From UBA6624 sp964507645 (GTDB lineage Bacteria; UBP7; UBA6624): 59,504 nucleotides of DNA. The translations under genes and the position numbers were made by a program. Location: NCBI GenBank assembly GCA_964507645.1, contig CAZDPU010000005.1:1-59504 (forward strand). The letters run 5' to 3'. Positions 43,895 to 53,714 of the stretch are shown piece by piece; position 1 is the first letter of the stretch, and every line of letters begins with the position of its first letter. The notes below the pieces were generated by a model. That model worked only from the letters and a program-made list of their open reading frames with translations. It searched no databases and was not told where the DNA came from.

Positions 43895-44222
43895 CTGGTA
43901 AAGACTTGTTTAAAATTTGATTAATCTTGAATGCTTTTTCTACTGTATCATCCCAAAAAAAATCTAATTTAGGTATTTTTCTTAAACGCAAGCCACTTAA
44001 AGCCCTTGAAATTATTCTTCTTTTTGCAATATTCATCGTGTGCAATATTGTCTTTTTCTTAGAGCTTGAACTGCTACTTATATAGACATCGAGCTTTCCA
44101 TAACCACGAGAAAAATCAATCTTTGTTAAAGTTAAATCTGGTGGAATTCTAGGATCGTCTAATTGAGATATCTCTCTAGCTAAAGAATTTTTTATTGACT
44201 TAAAAACACTTAACTGCTTCAT
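43887..44222 (-). CDS. rbfA: Ribosome-binding factor A
   Basis: A 111-aa KH-like 30S maturation factor. It has the expected helix KSIKNSLAREISQL, DPRIPPDLTLTKIDFS, the Ser-rich turn, and a C-terminal RRIISRALSGLRLRKIPKLDF matching the conserved end. Position right after infB, with a 4-nt overlap, supports the call. Confidence 0.92.
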   Translation of the reverse strand: MKQLSVFKSIKNSLAREISQLDDPRIPPDLTLTKIDFSRGYGKLDVYISSSSSSKKKTILHTMNIAKRRIISRALSGLRLRKIPKLDFFWDDTVEKAFKINQILNKSLPDD

Positions 44223-46378
44223 TGATTAAATATTTCTGACTCTGTTTTTTTTCTTCTTTTGATTTCATATGTTACTAATTTGTCATTTGGCTTAAGGCCT
44301 GGTTTTCCAACAACCCTGAAACCACATTCAAACCCTTCTTTAACTTCTTTTACATCTTCTTTAAATCTTCTTAAATTATCAATTCTCCCTTCAAATATCA
44401 TCTTTTCATCTCTAAAAATCCTACATCTAGAACCTCTCTTGATCTCACCAGATTTTACTTTTCCCCCAGCTATTGTTAATCTAGGAGTTTCTCTAAATAT
44501 TTCCAAAAGAACCAATTCTCCGGATTTGATTTCTTCTTCATCTGCATCTATTGAATCAACAATTTCATTTCTAATGTTTTCAACAATCTTGTAAATTAAA
44601 TTATTCACACTAATCTTGACAGACTTTTCCTTGGCTAGTTTAGAAGCAGACCCAATAATCCCCACTTCGAAACCTAATATAGAACTGTCAGAAGAATGAG
44701 CAAGATCAACATCTCCTGTTGTTACATCTCCAACACCTGAGTTAACTACGAACACCTTAAACTCTTCAGACTTCAAAGCGTCTATCTCCTTCTTCATGGC
44801 TTCTAAGGCACCGTAACTTGAAGCTTTTATCAAGAGTCTAAATTCTTTAGTTGACCCTGTTGAAAAAAGTTCGTCAATATCAACAACTCTCTGTTCAGAA
44901 GATTGAGTCTTGTTTTTGCTTCTTGCCCTTAAAGCTTTCTTGGCAGCTTTTTGATTTTTAACTTCTAAAAATTTCTCGCCTGAAGAAGGAATGTGGTTCA
45001 ATCCTGTTATCTCAACAGGCATTCCAGGATGAGCTTCATTCATTGTCTTTCCATCATAAGAACTCATCCCCCTGACAACGCTGAAATCCTCATCAAAAAG
45101 CAAAACACTTTTTGTCTTTAATACGCCCTGAAGGATTATTGCTGTACAGGTTTTACCATTTTGTTTTATTTCAGATTCAACAACTACTCCTTGAACCTTT
45201 GCAGTACTATCTGCCTTAAGCTCTAGTATGTCACTTAACTCAACTATCCCTTCAAGCAGTTCCTCAACTCCATCTCCATTTTTTGCACTTATTGCAAAAA
45301 GAGGAACATCTCCTCCTAATCCAGAAGGATTAATCCCAACTTTTTGTAATTGACCTAAAACCTTATTTGGATTTGCTCTCGGACTATCCATTTTGTTCAA
45401 AGCAACAATCATTTCAACACCTGCAGCTTTTATATGTTCATATGCCTCTAAAGTTTGCTCTCTTGGACCTTCATCAGCAGCAACAACAAGGACTGCAACA
45501 TCTGTAATTTTTGCACCTCTTGATCTCATTGAGGTGAAAGAACTGTGTCCAGGAGTGTCTATAAAAGTTATCTTTCTTCCATTTTTTGTAGAAGCCAGAG
45601 TTGCACCTATCTTTTGAGTTATAGCACCAAATTCACCTGAAGCAACAGAAGTTTCTCTTATATAGTCCAGCAATGTTGTTTTCCCATGATCAACATGTCC
45701 CATAACTGTGATAATTGGAATTCTTTCAGTTAAAGACTCTTTGCTCATAGAAGCATCTGGTTCATGTATTTTTTCATCAATTATCTCTATGTGATCAATT
45801 TTCCAATTTTTAAGCAAAGAGGAAAGCTGTTCTTTGTCGGGCTTGTAATCTATATCAATTTGATCATCCTTGAAAAAAGAAAAAATATTTGCTATTGGAA
45901 TTCCTAGAAGCTTTGAGATATCTTTTATGCTTAAGCCTAAATTAACAGAGTTTAATTCTTTAGAAATTTCACTAACAGAACTAGCTGTCTCGGTAAGTCT
46001 AACAGAGAAAGACTTAGCAACCCTTGAGCCTAATTTAGTTGAACTTTTTTTGCTTCCAAGCTGAGCCAATCTCGCTTCTTTTTTTCGATCTTTTTTCTTT
46101 ACCGGAGCAGGAGAAGATCCTGCTGGGGATTTTTTTTGAAAACTTTTAGGGTTTTCTTTTTTCTCTGAAACTTTATCTTTGGATTTTTCTGTTGTTTTCT
46201 GTTCCGTCTTTTTATCATCTTCCTCTGGGCTTTTTCCCAAATAAGAAAGAACTTTTTTAACATCTTCGGTTTCGATAATTGACATGCTTGTGTTTACGTT
46301 TATGCCAATCTCCTTAGCCTTTAAAACTAAATCTTTAGAATCTAGATTTATTTTTTTTGCTAGTTCAAAAACTCTCAT
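44219..46378 (-). CDS. infB: Translation initiation factor IF-2
   Basis: A 719-aa GTPase placing initiator tRNA. An IF2-N helical module at residues 1-50 is followed by a Lys-rich linker and a second IF2-N module. The G domain has G1 GHVDHGKTT, G3 DTPGHSSF, G4 NKMD. Domains II-IV follow and end with KRRKKTESEIFNQ. Shorter than E. coli IF-2 (890) mostly in the linker. Overlaps nusA and rbfA by 4 nt each. Confidence 0.97.
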   Translation of the reverse strand: MRVFELAKKINLDSKDLVLKAKEIGINVNTSMSIIETEDVKKVLSYLGKSPEEDDKKTEQKTTEKSKDKVSEKKENPKSFQKKSPAGSSPAPVKKKDRKKEARLAQLGSKKSSTKLGSRVAKSFSVRLTETASSVSEISKELNSVNLGLSIKDISKLLGIPIANIFSFFKDDQIDIDYKPDKEQLSSLLKNWKIDHIEIIDEKIHEPDASMSKESLTERIPIITVMGHVDHGKTTLLDYIRETSVASGEFGAITQKIGATLASTKNGRKITFIDTPGHSSFTSMRSRGAKITDVAVLVVAADEGPREQTLEAYEHIKAAGVEMIVALNKMDSPRANPNKVLGQLQKVGINPSGLGGDVPLFAISAKNGDGVEELLEGIVELSDILELKADSTAKVQGVVVESEIKQNGKTCTAIILQGVLKTKSVLLFDEDFSVVRGMSSYDGKTMNEAHPGMPVEITGLNHIPSSGEKFLEVKNQKAAKKALRARSKNKTQSSEQRVVDIDELFSTGSTKEFRLLIKASSYGALEAMKKEIDALKSEEFKVFVVNSGVGDVTTGDVDLAHSSDSSILGFEVGIIGSASKLAKEKSVKISVNNLIYKIVENIRNEIVDSIDADEEEIKSGELVLLEIFRETPRLTIAGGKVKSGEIKRGSRCRIFRDEKMIFEGRIDNLRRFKEDVKEVKEGFECGFRVVGKPGLKPNDKLVTYEIKRRKKTESEIFNQ

Positions 46379-47703
46379 TCAGATTCTTCATCTCCCGTCT
46401 CTTCAATTAATCCTAAATCGTGCAAAAATGTAACCAGTATTTGACTGCCCAATTCACCCACTCCATCCATTGCTTGTAAATCACTTTCGCTAAAAGTAAA
46501 TAGGTCTTTAACAATTTTTACATTATTTTTTTCAAGAGATTCGATAAGCCATTTTGGAAATTGGAATGTTGCTTCGGTTAATTCTTTTTCAGGAAGAGTC
46601 TCAAAAGAAGTTGTATCCCATATATCTATAGACCAACCTGTTATCCTTGTTGCAAGACTCACATTTTCACCTTCGCTTCCAATGGCTTTGTTTTTTTCAT
46701 CCATAGGTACAATCACAATTGCTTTTCTTTTTGGATTATCTTCCTCTTCAGAATCTAAAGTCAGGTAATTTAGCAATCTCACATTATTAAAATCAACATT
46801 TACTGGCCTCATTGAATTTGCAATAAAGTGCCTTGGCCTTTCATCCCATTTCACAACATCAATTTTTTCTTGAGAAAGCTCCTTGATTACAGCTTGAATT
46901 CTTCTTCCCCCAGGTCCTATACACGCACCAAGAGGCTCCACTGAATCGCTATAAGAATGAACAGCAACTTTTGCTCGATGCCCGGGCTTCCTGACAACTC
47001 TTTTTATCTCTATCACCCCATCTGAAACTTCCGGAATATTTTCCTCCATCAACAATTTTAAAAATTCAGGATGCGTCCTAGAAAGAAGCAATTGGGGTCT
47101 TCCGGACCTATCTTTAGCTACAGAGTAGACGTAAGCACGAACTCCGCTTTTAAGTCTTTGCTTCCTAGATTCTCCGAATATCCTCTCTGACTTTCTTAAT
47201 ATTCCTTCTATCTTTCCAACTTCAACCCAAGCAGTATCTCTTATTGCCTTGTATATTTCTCCATAAACATTGTTTCCTTCCATCTCTCCTGCCTTGGAAT
47301 ACAAATTATGCTTTTCGTAATCAGAAATGCTTTCATCAAGAATAGTTAAAGATTTTCTAATAGCTATTCTGCTTAGTTTTTGAAAATCTAAAGGATCTGG
47401 GTAAAAAGCCCTGATAGGCAAATCCAAACCTTTTTTTCTAATTTCCTCAATCGATATTTCAAACTCTTCGTCTACAACTGTAGTGACTATTCTCTTTAAT
47501 AAAAAAGCCTTTATTGTTCCCCTTATTAAATCAACATCAACCTTAAAGTTCTCTGGTGCATTATCTAGACCAAATTCACTAGAATAAGCAGACTCAAAAG
47601 CATTTCTCAAAGACTCCTTTAATTCATTTTCACTGATAGCTCTATTTTTTAATATATTGCTAATCTCATCTTTCAGATCTATAAAATATGTTTTTTCACT
47701 CAT
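46375..47703 (-). CDS. nusA: Transcription factor NusA
   Basis: A 442-aa transcription factor with an N-terminal polymerase-binding domain, an S1 domain (EGILRKSERIFGESRKQRL region onward), KH domains (IGPGGRRIQAV; AIGSEGENVSLA) and one C-terminal helix-hairpin-helix (LQAMDGVGELGSQIL). E. coli NusA has 495 aa with two acidic repeats. It lies in the rimP-nusA-infB order; 3 nt after rimP, 4-nt overlap with infB. Confidence 0.96.
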   Translation of the reverse strand: MSEKTYFIDLKDEISNILKNRAISENELKESLRNAFESAYSSEFGLDNAPENFKVDVDLIRGTIKAFLLKRIVTTVVDEEFEISIEEIRKKGLDLPIRAFYPDPLDFQKLSRIAIRKSLTILDESISDYEKHNLYSKAGEMEGNNVYGEIYKAIRDTAWVEVGKIEGILRKSERIFGESRKQRLKSGVRAYVYSVAKDRSGRPQLLLSRTHPEFLKLLMEENIPEVSDGVIEIKRVVRKPGHRAKVAVHSYSDSVEPLGACIGPGGRRIQAVIKELSQEKIDVVKWDERPRHFIANSMRPVNVDFNNVRLLNYLTLDSEEEDNPKRKAIVIVPMDEKNKAIGSEGENVSLATRITGWSIDIWDTTSFETLPEKELTEATFQFPKWLIESLEKNNVKIVKDLFTFSESDLQAMDGVGELGSQILVTFLHDLGLIEETGDEESE

Positions 47704-47706
47704 AAT

Positions 47707-48132
47707 TCAACTCCTATTCATGCCCCTTACGTTTTTTAATAGTCCAAATGGTATATAAAAAATACCATTCTTTGCCTCAACAACCAAACAGTTTTCATAA
47801 CTTTTCAAAAATCCAAAAAATGCTTTTGAATTATTTTTCATTTTAAAAACAACCTCTTTTCCAAACCAGCGTTGAAAATGTTTCGTTTTTGTCAAAACAG
47901 GCTCAACTCCGGGGGAAGAGACTTCGAGAAGTCCCTTTTCTAAAATATTTCCAATCGTAGAATTTTTCAAAACTCTAGAGACTTTGACACAATCATTTAT
48001 ATTCACTGGACTATCTAAAAAAACAGTGAACTTCAAATTAGGACCGTTGCCTCTAATAGAAATATCCCATATTGTATATCCCAAATCACCTATCTCTCTA
48101 GTAATGTTGTCAATCAATTCGACTCTATCCAT
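47707..48132 (-). CDS. rimP: Ribosome maturation factor RimP
   Basis: A 141-aa 30S maturation protein. N-terminal domain has DLGYTIWDISIRGNGPNLKF, then INDCVKVSRVLKN and the signature LEVSSPGVEPVL, followed by an SH3-like C-terminal domain. ATG 48132 overlaps the upstream GT2 stop (TGATG) and is chosen; an in-frame codon at 48144 would add four residues. Confidence 0.92.
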   Translation of the reverse strand: MDRVELIDNITREIGDLGYTIWDISIRGNGPNLKFTVFLDSPVNINDCVKVSRVLKNSTIGNILEKGLLEVSSPGVEPVLTKTKHFQRWFGKEVVFKMKNNSKAFFGFLKSYENCLVVEAKNGIFYIPFGLLKNVRGMNRS

Positions 48133-48761
48133 CAACTTAACCAACCTTTAACGACTTCCCAATACATTCTTAATCTTTTTATTATTCCAACAATGTAACC
48201 ATGTTTTTTTTCTTTCGTTACCTGCCCTACTCCAAAAAGATCTATTTTTTTAACCTTCCATTTTTCTGTTTCTGCAAAATTATTTAAAGCAGTTTCAAAA
48301 CCATATCCACTAACTTCATCAAAAGGGAAATTTTTTATTTTTTTAGAGAGTACAGCTCTTTGTCCAGATAAGCCAGGAGCAATTATCTGAGCAAAATCAG
48401 TACCAACCTTTCCTCCTTTGAATATTCCAACGGACATATCACAATCTTTTTTTAAGACCGGATTAACAATTGAGTCTATGTGGGAGGTCCTTAGTCCAAC
48501 AAGATCAGCATCTATAAACAATATACACTCATGCTTAACACAAGCAAGACCCATGTATATAGCTGAAGTTTTTCCCAGATTGTCTGGAAGAGACATAACA
48601 ATTACCCCTGGAATTCTTTTAGCTGCTGCAGTCGTTCCATCTCTTGAGCCATCATCGACAACTATAACCTGATTCACTTTTTTGCTCTTTGTTAAGGTGC
48701 TTAAAACATGAGCTATCCTTGGAGCTTCATTGTGTGCAGGAACAATTACTGAAACTTTCAT
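48132..48761 (-). CDS. GT2 family glycosyltransferase
   Basis: A 209-aa GT-A glycosyltransferase without membrane helices. It has VIVPAHNEAPRI, VVVDDGSRDGT, DNLGKTSAIYMGL and LFIDADLVGL with the DxD motif. Related to polyprenyl-phosphate or glucosyl-phosphoglycerate type enzymes; donor and acceptor unknown. It is inserted between rseP (4-nt overlap) and rimP (TGATG overlap), an unusual spot for a glycosyltransferase. Confidence 0.88.
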   Translation of the reverse strand: MKVSVIVPAHNEAPRIAHVLSTLTKSKKVNQVIVVDDGSRDGTTAAAKRIPGVIVMSLPDNLGKTSAIYMGLACVKHECILFIDADLVGLRTSHIDSIVNPVLKKDCDMSVGIFKGGKVGTDFAQIIAPGLSGQRAVLSKKIKNFPFDEVSGYGFETALNNFAETEKWKVKKIDLFGVGQVTKEKKHGYIVGIIKRLRMYWEVVKGWLS

Positions 48762-50242
48762 GAAGGTATCAACCTTGTTAAATCTCTTATTGTGACTACT
48801 AAAAACAAAATTATCAAAGCATATCCTCCAACAGTTAACAAAGACTTGGTTATCTTTTCTCTAAAAATTTTCTTTTTTGACTTAGGAACAAAACTCTCTG
48901 ATATTTCAATGACTATCCTTCCGCCATCAAGATTTGGGAAAAAAACCAAACATAAATTAAGAAGACCCAAGTTAATTGAAAGCAAAGCCAAAAAACTCAT
49001 TGCACTTTCTAAACCTTGTCGAACAACCTCTGAAGAAATTGAAAGGATTGCAACAGGACCTCCAACATTGTCAAAAGCTTTTTTCTCAAACCTAAAAACA
49101 CCTCCAACAAAATTAAAAATTTGTGCTATGGCAAAAGATGTATTTGATATCGCTGTTGAAACAACATCGAAACCTTTAACTTTTTTTGTTTTAGCCTTGA
49201 ATGAAAAACTTTTCAAAAGATTTACCCTTTCAACGTCAGTCCAATAGTTACGTCCTGTTTGCAATTCAATATAAGACATTTGAACCTTTGAAGAAGAAAT
49301 CCCTGAAACATCTTCAAAAGATGTTTTTCCATCAATTGAAAATACGTTCTCAGCAACTAGAGGATCGCCTAAATAATCCCCAATATCAGACCTTTGAACC
49401 TCCAAGACAGTCCTGTCCTTCATTACGACTCTTGCTTTATCACTAACAATCAGTTCAAAAATACTCTGGGTCAAAGGTACTTTGGCTAACTCCAAGCCAG
49501 CAACTTCAAGTACTTCAACATTTCCACGATCAGGATCCGAAAAGATGCTGTCTATTTGTGGCTCTACCTTAAAGCTAATAGCTGATTTTCCAACTTGGGG
49601 CTCATAATAAATTGGACCTAAGGTTTGCCCCATCCAATCAAGATCAATGCGTATCCTTTCAGAATCAAACCTCGCTTCTTCAACTTTTGAAAAAAAATCT
49701 TTTTCATCAGGCCACTCAACTGCTTCAATCAATCTTGATTCTGTAGCAACAGCCCTGACAGTAGATCCTTTTGGGGCTATCCCTGTTATGAATTCATTAT
49801 CTATAACTTCATCAATTGTTATAAGTCTTTTGGGCTCTCCGTATAAAAAAGCGATAGCTACAAAAGCAAAAAATGCCAAAATGACATTGGCCAAAGGTCC
49901 TGCAAACAAAATGAAAACTTTTTTAAGCAAGGATATCTCGTTAAAAGACTTACCTTTCTCTTGAGTCTTGTTCTTGGGCTTATCATCATTATTTTTAGCC
50001 TCATCGTCTTCAGCCATCCCTTTTATAAGAACGTAGCCTCCAAGAGGAACAAGGTTTATCTTCCACAAGGTTTCTTTTGATTGAAACTTAAATAAACATT
50101 TGCCAAAACCAACAGCAAATTCCTGGACTCCAACACCAAATTTTTTTGCTGCAAGATAATGCCCTAACTCATGAATAAAAACAACAATGCTAAATATTAA
50201 AAGCGCTCCAAGGAAACTAAAAAACAAACTTAAATAACTCAT
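48758..50242 (-). CDS. rseP: Site-2 protease RseP
   Basis: A 494-aa intramembrane zinc protease. The HExxH motif is HELGH (His24, Glu25, His28) in the first membrane helix; the second metal motif is FPNLDGGRIV near the C-terminus. Between them are PDZ-like regions of the periplasm (IAPKGSTV) and an extra loop, making it longer than E. coli RseP (450). It lies after cdsA, but dxr, often found between them, is absent. Confidence 0.93.
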   Translation of the reverse strand: MSYLSLFFSFLGALLIFSIVVFIHELGHYLAAKKFGVGVQEFAVGFGKCLFKFQSKETLWKINLVPLGGYVLIKGMAEDDEAKNNDDKPKNKTQEKGKSFNEISLLKKVFILFAGPLANVILAFFAFVAIAFLYGEPKRLITIDEVIDNEFITGIAPKGSTVRAVATESRLIEAVEWPDEKDFFSKVEEARFDSERIRIDLDWMGQTLGPIYYEPQVGKSAISFKVEPQIDSIFSDPDRGNVEVLEVAGLELAKVPLTQSIFELIVSDKARVVMKDRTVLEVQRSDIGDYLGDPLVAENVFSIDGKTSFEDVSGISSSKVQMSYIELQTGRNYWTDVERVNLLKSFSFKAKTKKVKGFDVVSTAISNTSFAIAQIFNFVGGVFRFEKKAFDNVGGPVAILSISSEVVRQGLESAMSFLALLSINLGLLNLCLVFFPNLDGGRIVIEISESFVPKSKKKIFREKITKSLLTVGGYALIILFLVVTIRDLTRLIPS

Positions 50243-50244
50243 AT

Positions 50245-51108
50245 TCAGCCATTAAAAAACAATTTAATCAAATAGTAACTTACGGGCAAAACAAATAAAA
50301 AACTATCCATACGATCCAGGATTCCTCCATGCCCAGGTATTGAATTTCCATAATCTTTAATAAATTTTTCTCTTTTTAAAACAGAAAAAGCTAAATCTCC
50401 AAGCTGTGCAACAAAACCTAAAATCAAACCAATAAGCCACCAAGAAAACAAGTTTTCACCATCGCTCATTCCCGAAAGGTAAGCAAAGAAGCACATTCCA
50501 AAAGAAGAACCCAAAAGACCCCCCAAGGTACCTTCCCATGTTTTTTTACTTACATAGGATAAATAATTATTTTTTCCAAAATATTTTCCAGAGAAAAAAG
50601 CAGCACTGTCATAAGCCCAAGCTCCAATCATTGGAACAAAAATTAAATAATTTCCTTTTTCTGGAAATAAAAAAGAACCTAAAGGATGAAGTTTAAAGAC
50701 ATAAGAAAGAAGTCCTGCTGTGAGAAAGATTCCAAAAAAAGTTATCGATATTTCAGAAATCTTATACAAGGGTTTCTTTTGTACTGCCCTAACAATATTT
50801 GCTATAGAGACTAAAAGTATGTAAACTGTTGACAAAAGCCCTATACTCTCGTATGTAAAATCTCGACTACTTTCAACAGAAAAAGCAATAATTATCATAA
50901 TCGCAGCTAAGGGGTACCCAACTAGATCAAAAGTCCTTCCACCTTCAGCCCTTACCAGCCTATAAAACTCTCTTAATCCGCTAGCTGCAACCCACATGGT
51001 TGCAATCAGCAACAATATGCCTCCCTCATTTAGTATTAATATTGTCAATATACCTAAAGAGAAACCATAAAAAAGCCTTTGCCTTAATTCTTGACTAAAC
51101 ATTTCCAT
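50245..51108 (-). CDS. cdsA: Phosphatidate cytidylyltransferase
   Basis: A 287-aa inner-membrane enzyme making CDP-diacylglycerol for phospholipids. About eight membrane helices; the CdsA signature at the C-terminus is GDLAFSVLKREKFIKDYGN then IPGHGGILDRMDS. WEGTLGGLLGS is the other conserved part. It overlaps uppS by 14 nt and is 2 nt before rseP. Confidence 0.95.
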   Translation of the reverse strand: MEMFSQELRQRLFYGFSLGILTILILNEGGILLLIATMWVAASGLREFYRLVRAEGGRTFDLVGYPLAAIMIIIAFSVESSRDFTYESIGLLSTVYILLVSIANIVRAVQKKPLYKISEISITFFGIFLTAGLLSYVFKLHPLGSFLFPEKGNYLIFVPMIGAWAYDSAAFFSGKYFGKNNYLSYVSKKTWEGTLGGLLGSSFGMCFFAYLSGMSDGENLFSWWLIGLILGFVAQLGDLAFSVLKREKFIKDYGNSIPGHGGILDRMDSFLFVLPVSYYLIKLFFNG

Positions 51109-51826
51109 ACCTTCTGTCTCTTAAATTAAAACTGCTTAAAATATCACAAAACTCATCTTCAGAAAATTCAGGCCAAAGAGTTTCTGTAAAAAAAAGCTCT
51201 GAATAAGCTATATCCCATAAAAGAAAATTAGATATCCTTTTTTCCCCACCAGTTCTTAACAACAAATCAACTTCGGGAAGATCGGAAGAATGCATGTTCT
51301 TTTTAAAATCCGAATCATCTATTTTTGGGAGAATAAATTTCCGTTGTGAAGATGATTGTGAACAAGATTTGAGATGATATTGATCATTTAACATCTTATT
51401 TACAGCCTTAACAATTTCATTTTTTCCTGAATAATTAACACAAACAGACAAGTTCAAATCTCTATTGCCTTTAGTTAAGGATTCTGCTTTCTTAATTATT
51501 TTTATTAAACCCTCCGGCAAATCTTTTTTATCTCCTATCATCCTAAACCTAATACCTTCTTTCAACAAGAGGGGCAACTCTTCAGACAAGGATTTCACCA
51601 TTAAGCTAAATAAACCTTTTTTCTCCTTGTCAGGCCTTGCCCAGTTTTCGGTTGAGAATGCATAAAGTGTCAACCATCTAACTCCCAAATTTCCAGATTT
51701 TTTAATTATTGACCTGGCTGTAATTGCACCTTTTTTATGCCCTTCTAGCCTAGGCATATTTCTTTTTTTTGCCCACCTTCCATTTCCATCCATAATAATA
51801 GCAACGTGATTGGGAACATTCAACAT
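51095..51826 (-). CDS. uppS: Undecaprenyl diphosphate synthase
   Basis: A 243-aa cis-prenyltransferase making the lipid carrier for peptidoglycan and LPS. IMDGNGRWAK (catalytic Asp), GHKKGA, LTLYAFSTENW and LLLRTGGEKRISNFLLW are all present. A TAGGAT hexamer 6 nt before ATG and no Shine-Dalgarno suggest an extra internal promoter in the rpsB chain, 12 nt after frr. Confidence 0.96.
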   Translation of the reverse strand: MLNVPNHVAIIMDGNGRWAKKRNMPRLEGHKKGAITARSIIKKSGNLGVRWLTLYAFSTENWARPDKEKKGLFSLMVKSLSEELPLLLKEGIRFRMIGDKKDLPEGLIKIIKKAESLTKGNRDLNLSVCVNYSGKNEIVKAVNKMLNDQYHLKSCSQSSSQRKFILPKIDDSDFKKNMHSSDLPEVDLLLRTGGEKRISNFLLWDIAYSELFFTETLWPEFSEDEFCDILSSFNLRDRRYGNV

Positions 51827-51832
51827 AGATAT

Positions 51833-51838
51833 ATCCTA
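51833..51838 (-). promoter_or_regulatory. Putative internal -10 element (TAGGAT) of uppS
   Basis: TAGGAT lies 6 nt (ATATCT) before ATG 51826, in the 12-bp gap after frr. It would allow uppS-cdsA-rseP and later genes to be transcribed independently as leaderless mRNA. Confidence 0.4.
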
Positions 51839-52399
51839 TTAATTATTTAGGATGCTTTTATTTTTAGACTCGTAAATCTCTTCTACACTCTTTTCAAAAT
51901 TCATTCTCGATTGTTCAATGAGCTCTTCGTTTCTTTTTATTTGATCTTCACTAATTTCATCTTTCAAACCATTTAATGAATTTCTTGCCTCTCTTCTAAA
52001 GTTCCTAATCTTTATTTTTGCACCTTCGGAAATCTCTTTAACTTTTTTAGAAAGATCCAATCTTGTTTCTTGTGTAAGCGGAGGAAGCTTTAAAAATATC
52101 CTCCCATCATTATGCGATACTGAAATATTTAAATTTTCTCTTATTATCTCTTTCTCAACCTCTTTTCCAACAGAAGCATCGAAAAGGTTTAACATAATGG
52201 TCAAAGCATCCTGTACAGATAGAATTCCAAGATCCTGAAGCTTGAAAGAGCCTTCCCATGAAGGAACTTCTATAGACAACTTTTCAAATGCGGCAACATT
52301 AGCTCTTCCTGCATGAAGCTTAACATACTCGCTTTTAAGGTAATCAACAGCCTCTTCACAGGACATTTCAAAAAGTTCAATAATTTCTTCTAAATCCAT
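51839..52399 (-). CDS. frr: Ribosome recycling factor
   Basis: A 186-aa factor splitting post-termination ribosomes with EF-G. It shows HAGRANVAAFEKLSIEV, LPPLTQETRLDLSKKV and KIRNFRREARN, all conserved in RRF. Length is normal (185). It follows pyrH directly. Confidence 0.97.
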   Translation of the reverse strand: MDLEEIIELFEMSCEEAVDYLKSEYVKLHAGRANVAAFEKLSIEVPSWEGSFKLQDLGILSVQDALTIMLNLFDASVGKEVEKEIIRENLNISVSHNDGRIFLKLPPLTQETRLDLSKKVKEISEGAKIKIRNFRREARNSLNGLKDEISEDQIKRNEELIEQSRMNFEKSVEEIYESKNKSILNN

Positions 52400-53113
52400 T
52401 TACTTAATTAAAGTTCCTATATTCTCTCCGGCAATTGCTCTTTTTAATGAATTTTTTTCAAAAATGCTAAAAACTCTCACAGGAATACTGTTATCTCTAC
52501 AAATAGATATAGCAGCAGAATCCATAACTCCATAATCTTCAGTTAAAAAATCTCTATACCCCAAAGAGCTTATGTGTTTTGCATTTGGATTCTTTTTTGG
52601 GTCATCGGTATAAACTCCATTTACAGAAGTTGCCTTCATTAAAGATTCACATTTTAGCTCTGCAGCTCTTAATGCAGCAGCAGAGTCTGTTGTGAAGTAA
52701 GGATTCCCAGTTCCACAAGCCAATATAACAATTCTGCCTTTTTGAAGATGCCTAAGAGCTCTTCTCCTGATGAAAGGCTCTGCCAATTGCCTCATCTCAA
52801 CTGCAGTCATGACCCTTGTTTCTCTTCCAGCATCTTCAAGAAATGATTGAAAAATAAGCGCATTCATGACTGTAGCTAACATTCCGGCACTGTCTGCGGA
52901 AGCACGTTCGACTCCATAAGATGTAGCAGGAGCACCCCTAAAAAGATTTCCCCCTCCTATCACAAGCGCTAATTCGCAACTTGAACAAGAATTGACGATA
53001 CTTTCAGCTAGTTTTTTTATTTCAGGGAAATCAAAACCAAAATCCAAATGGCCTTGAAAAAATGCCCCGGAGAGTTTGAGTAAAACCCTAGATTTTTTGT
53101 GAGACTGTGACAC
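52400..53113 (-). CDS. pyrH: Uridylate kinase
   Basis: A 237-aa hexameric UMP kinase. RVLLKLSG opens the fold; IGGGNLFRG, the acceptor region with FTTDSAAALRAAEL, and DGVYTDDPKKNPNAK follow. The start is uncertain: GTG 53113 gives a normal N-terminus and a 26-nt overlap with tsf, while TTG 53137 would add eight residues; neither has well-spaced Shine-Dalgarno. There is no in-frame ATG near the start. Confidence 0.94.
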   Translation of the reverse strand: MSQSHKKSRVLLKLSGAFFQGHLDFGFDFPEIKKLAESIVNSCSSCELALVIGGGNLFRGAPATSYGVERASADSAGMLATVMNALIFQSFLEDAGRETRVMTAVEMRQLAEPFIRRRALRHLQKGRIVILACGTGNPYFTTDSAAALRAAELKCESLMKATSVNGVYTDDPKKNPNAKHISSLGYRDFLTEDYGVMDSAAISICRDNSIPVRVFSIFEKNSLKRAIAGENIGTLIK

Positions 53114-53708
53114 TTCCTCCAGCTTCCATAAAAACAAAACCTCTTACTTTTATGTTTTCCTTTATAACTGCAACCTGAGCTTCAACAGCTTGCTTAACAG
53201 TCATTTTTTCCTCTGGATCTTTAATCCATATTTGATCCATGAAACAATTTTCTGATCTCCATTTATTAAATCTGCCATCAGCGATTTTCTGTCTGACCTG
53301 TTCAGGTTTTCCCTCTTCCTCAGCTTTATTCAAAAAACCTTTCATTAAATCATTTTTAATATCTTCTGGAACACATTCTTCATTTAGATAGGTGGGCTTG
53401 TAAGCAACTACATGTTTCGCTAGATCATCAGCAAAACATATGAAAGCTTCAGTCCTTGCAACAAAATCAGTTTCGCAAGCTATATCTACAATTCCACATA
53501 ATTTCGGATTTAAAGAATGAACATATGAGCCAACTCGACCTTCTCCAGTTGACCTTCCACCCTTTGAGCTTGCTATAGCAGCACCTTGCGCCCCAATCCA
53601 CCTTACAGCTTTTTCAATGTCACCATTATTTTCAATAGCTGCCTTTTTGCACATAGACAAACCTGCTCCAGTTCTTTTTCTGACTTCCATTATCACTGAT
53701 TTATCCAT
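53088..53708 (-). CDS. tsf: Elongation factor Ts
   Basis: A 206-aa nucleotide exchange factor for EF-Tu. The N-terminal UBA-like domain has RTGAGLSMCKKA and the exchange motif is CETDFVAR. It belongs to the short EF-Ts class with one reduced core subdomain (E. coli has 283 aa). The C-terminal QVAVIKENIKVRGFV is conserved. It overlaps pyrH and follows rpsB by 6 nt. Confidence 0.96.
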   Translation of the reverse strand: MDKSVIMEVRKRTGAGLSMCKKAAIENNGDIEKAVRWIGAQGAAIASSKGGRSTGEGRVGSYVHSLNPKLCGIVDIACETDFVARTEAFICFADDLAKHVVAYKPTYLNEECVPEDIKNDLMKGFLNKAEEEGKPEQVRQKIADGRFNKWRSENCFMDQIWIKDPEEKMTVKQAVEAQVAVIKENIKVRGFVFMEAGGSVTVSQKI

Positions 53709-53714
53709 ATAAAT

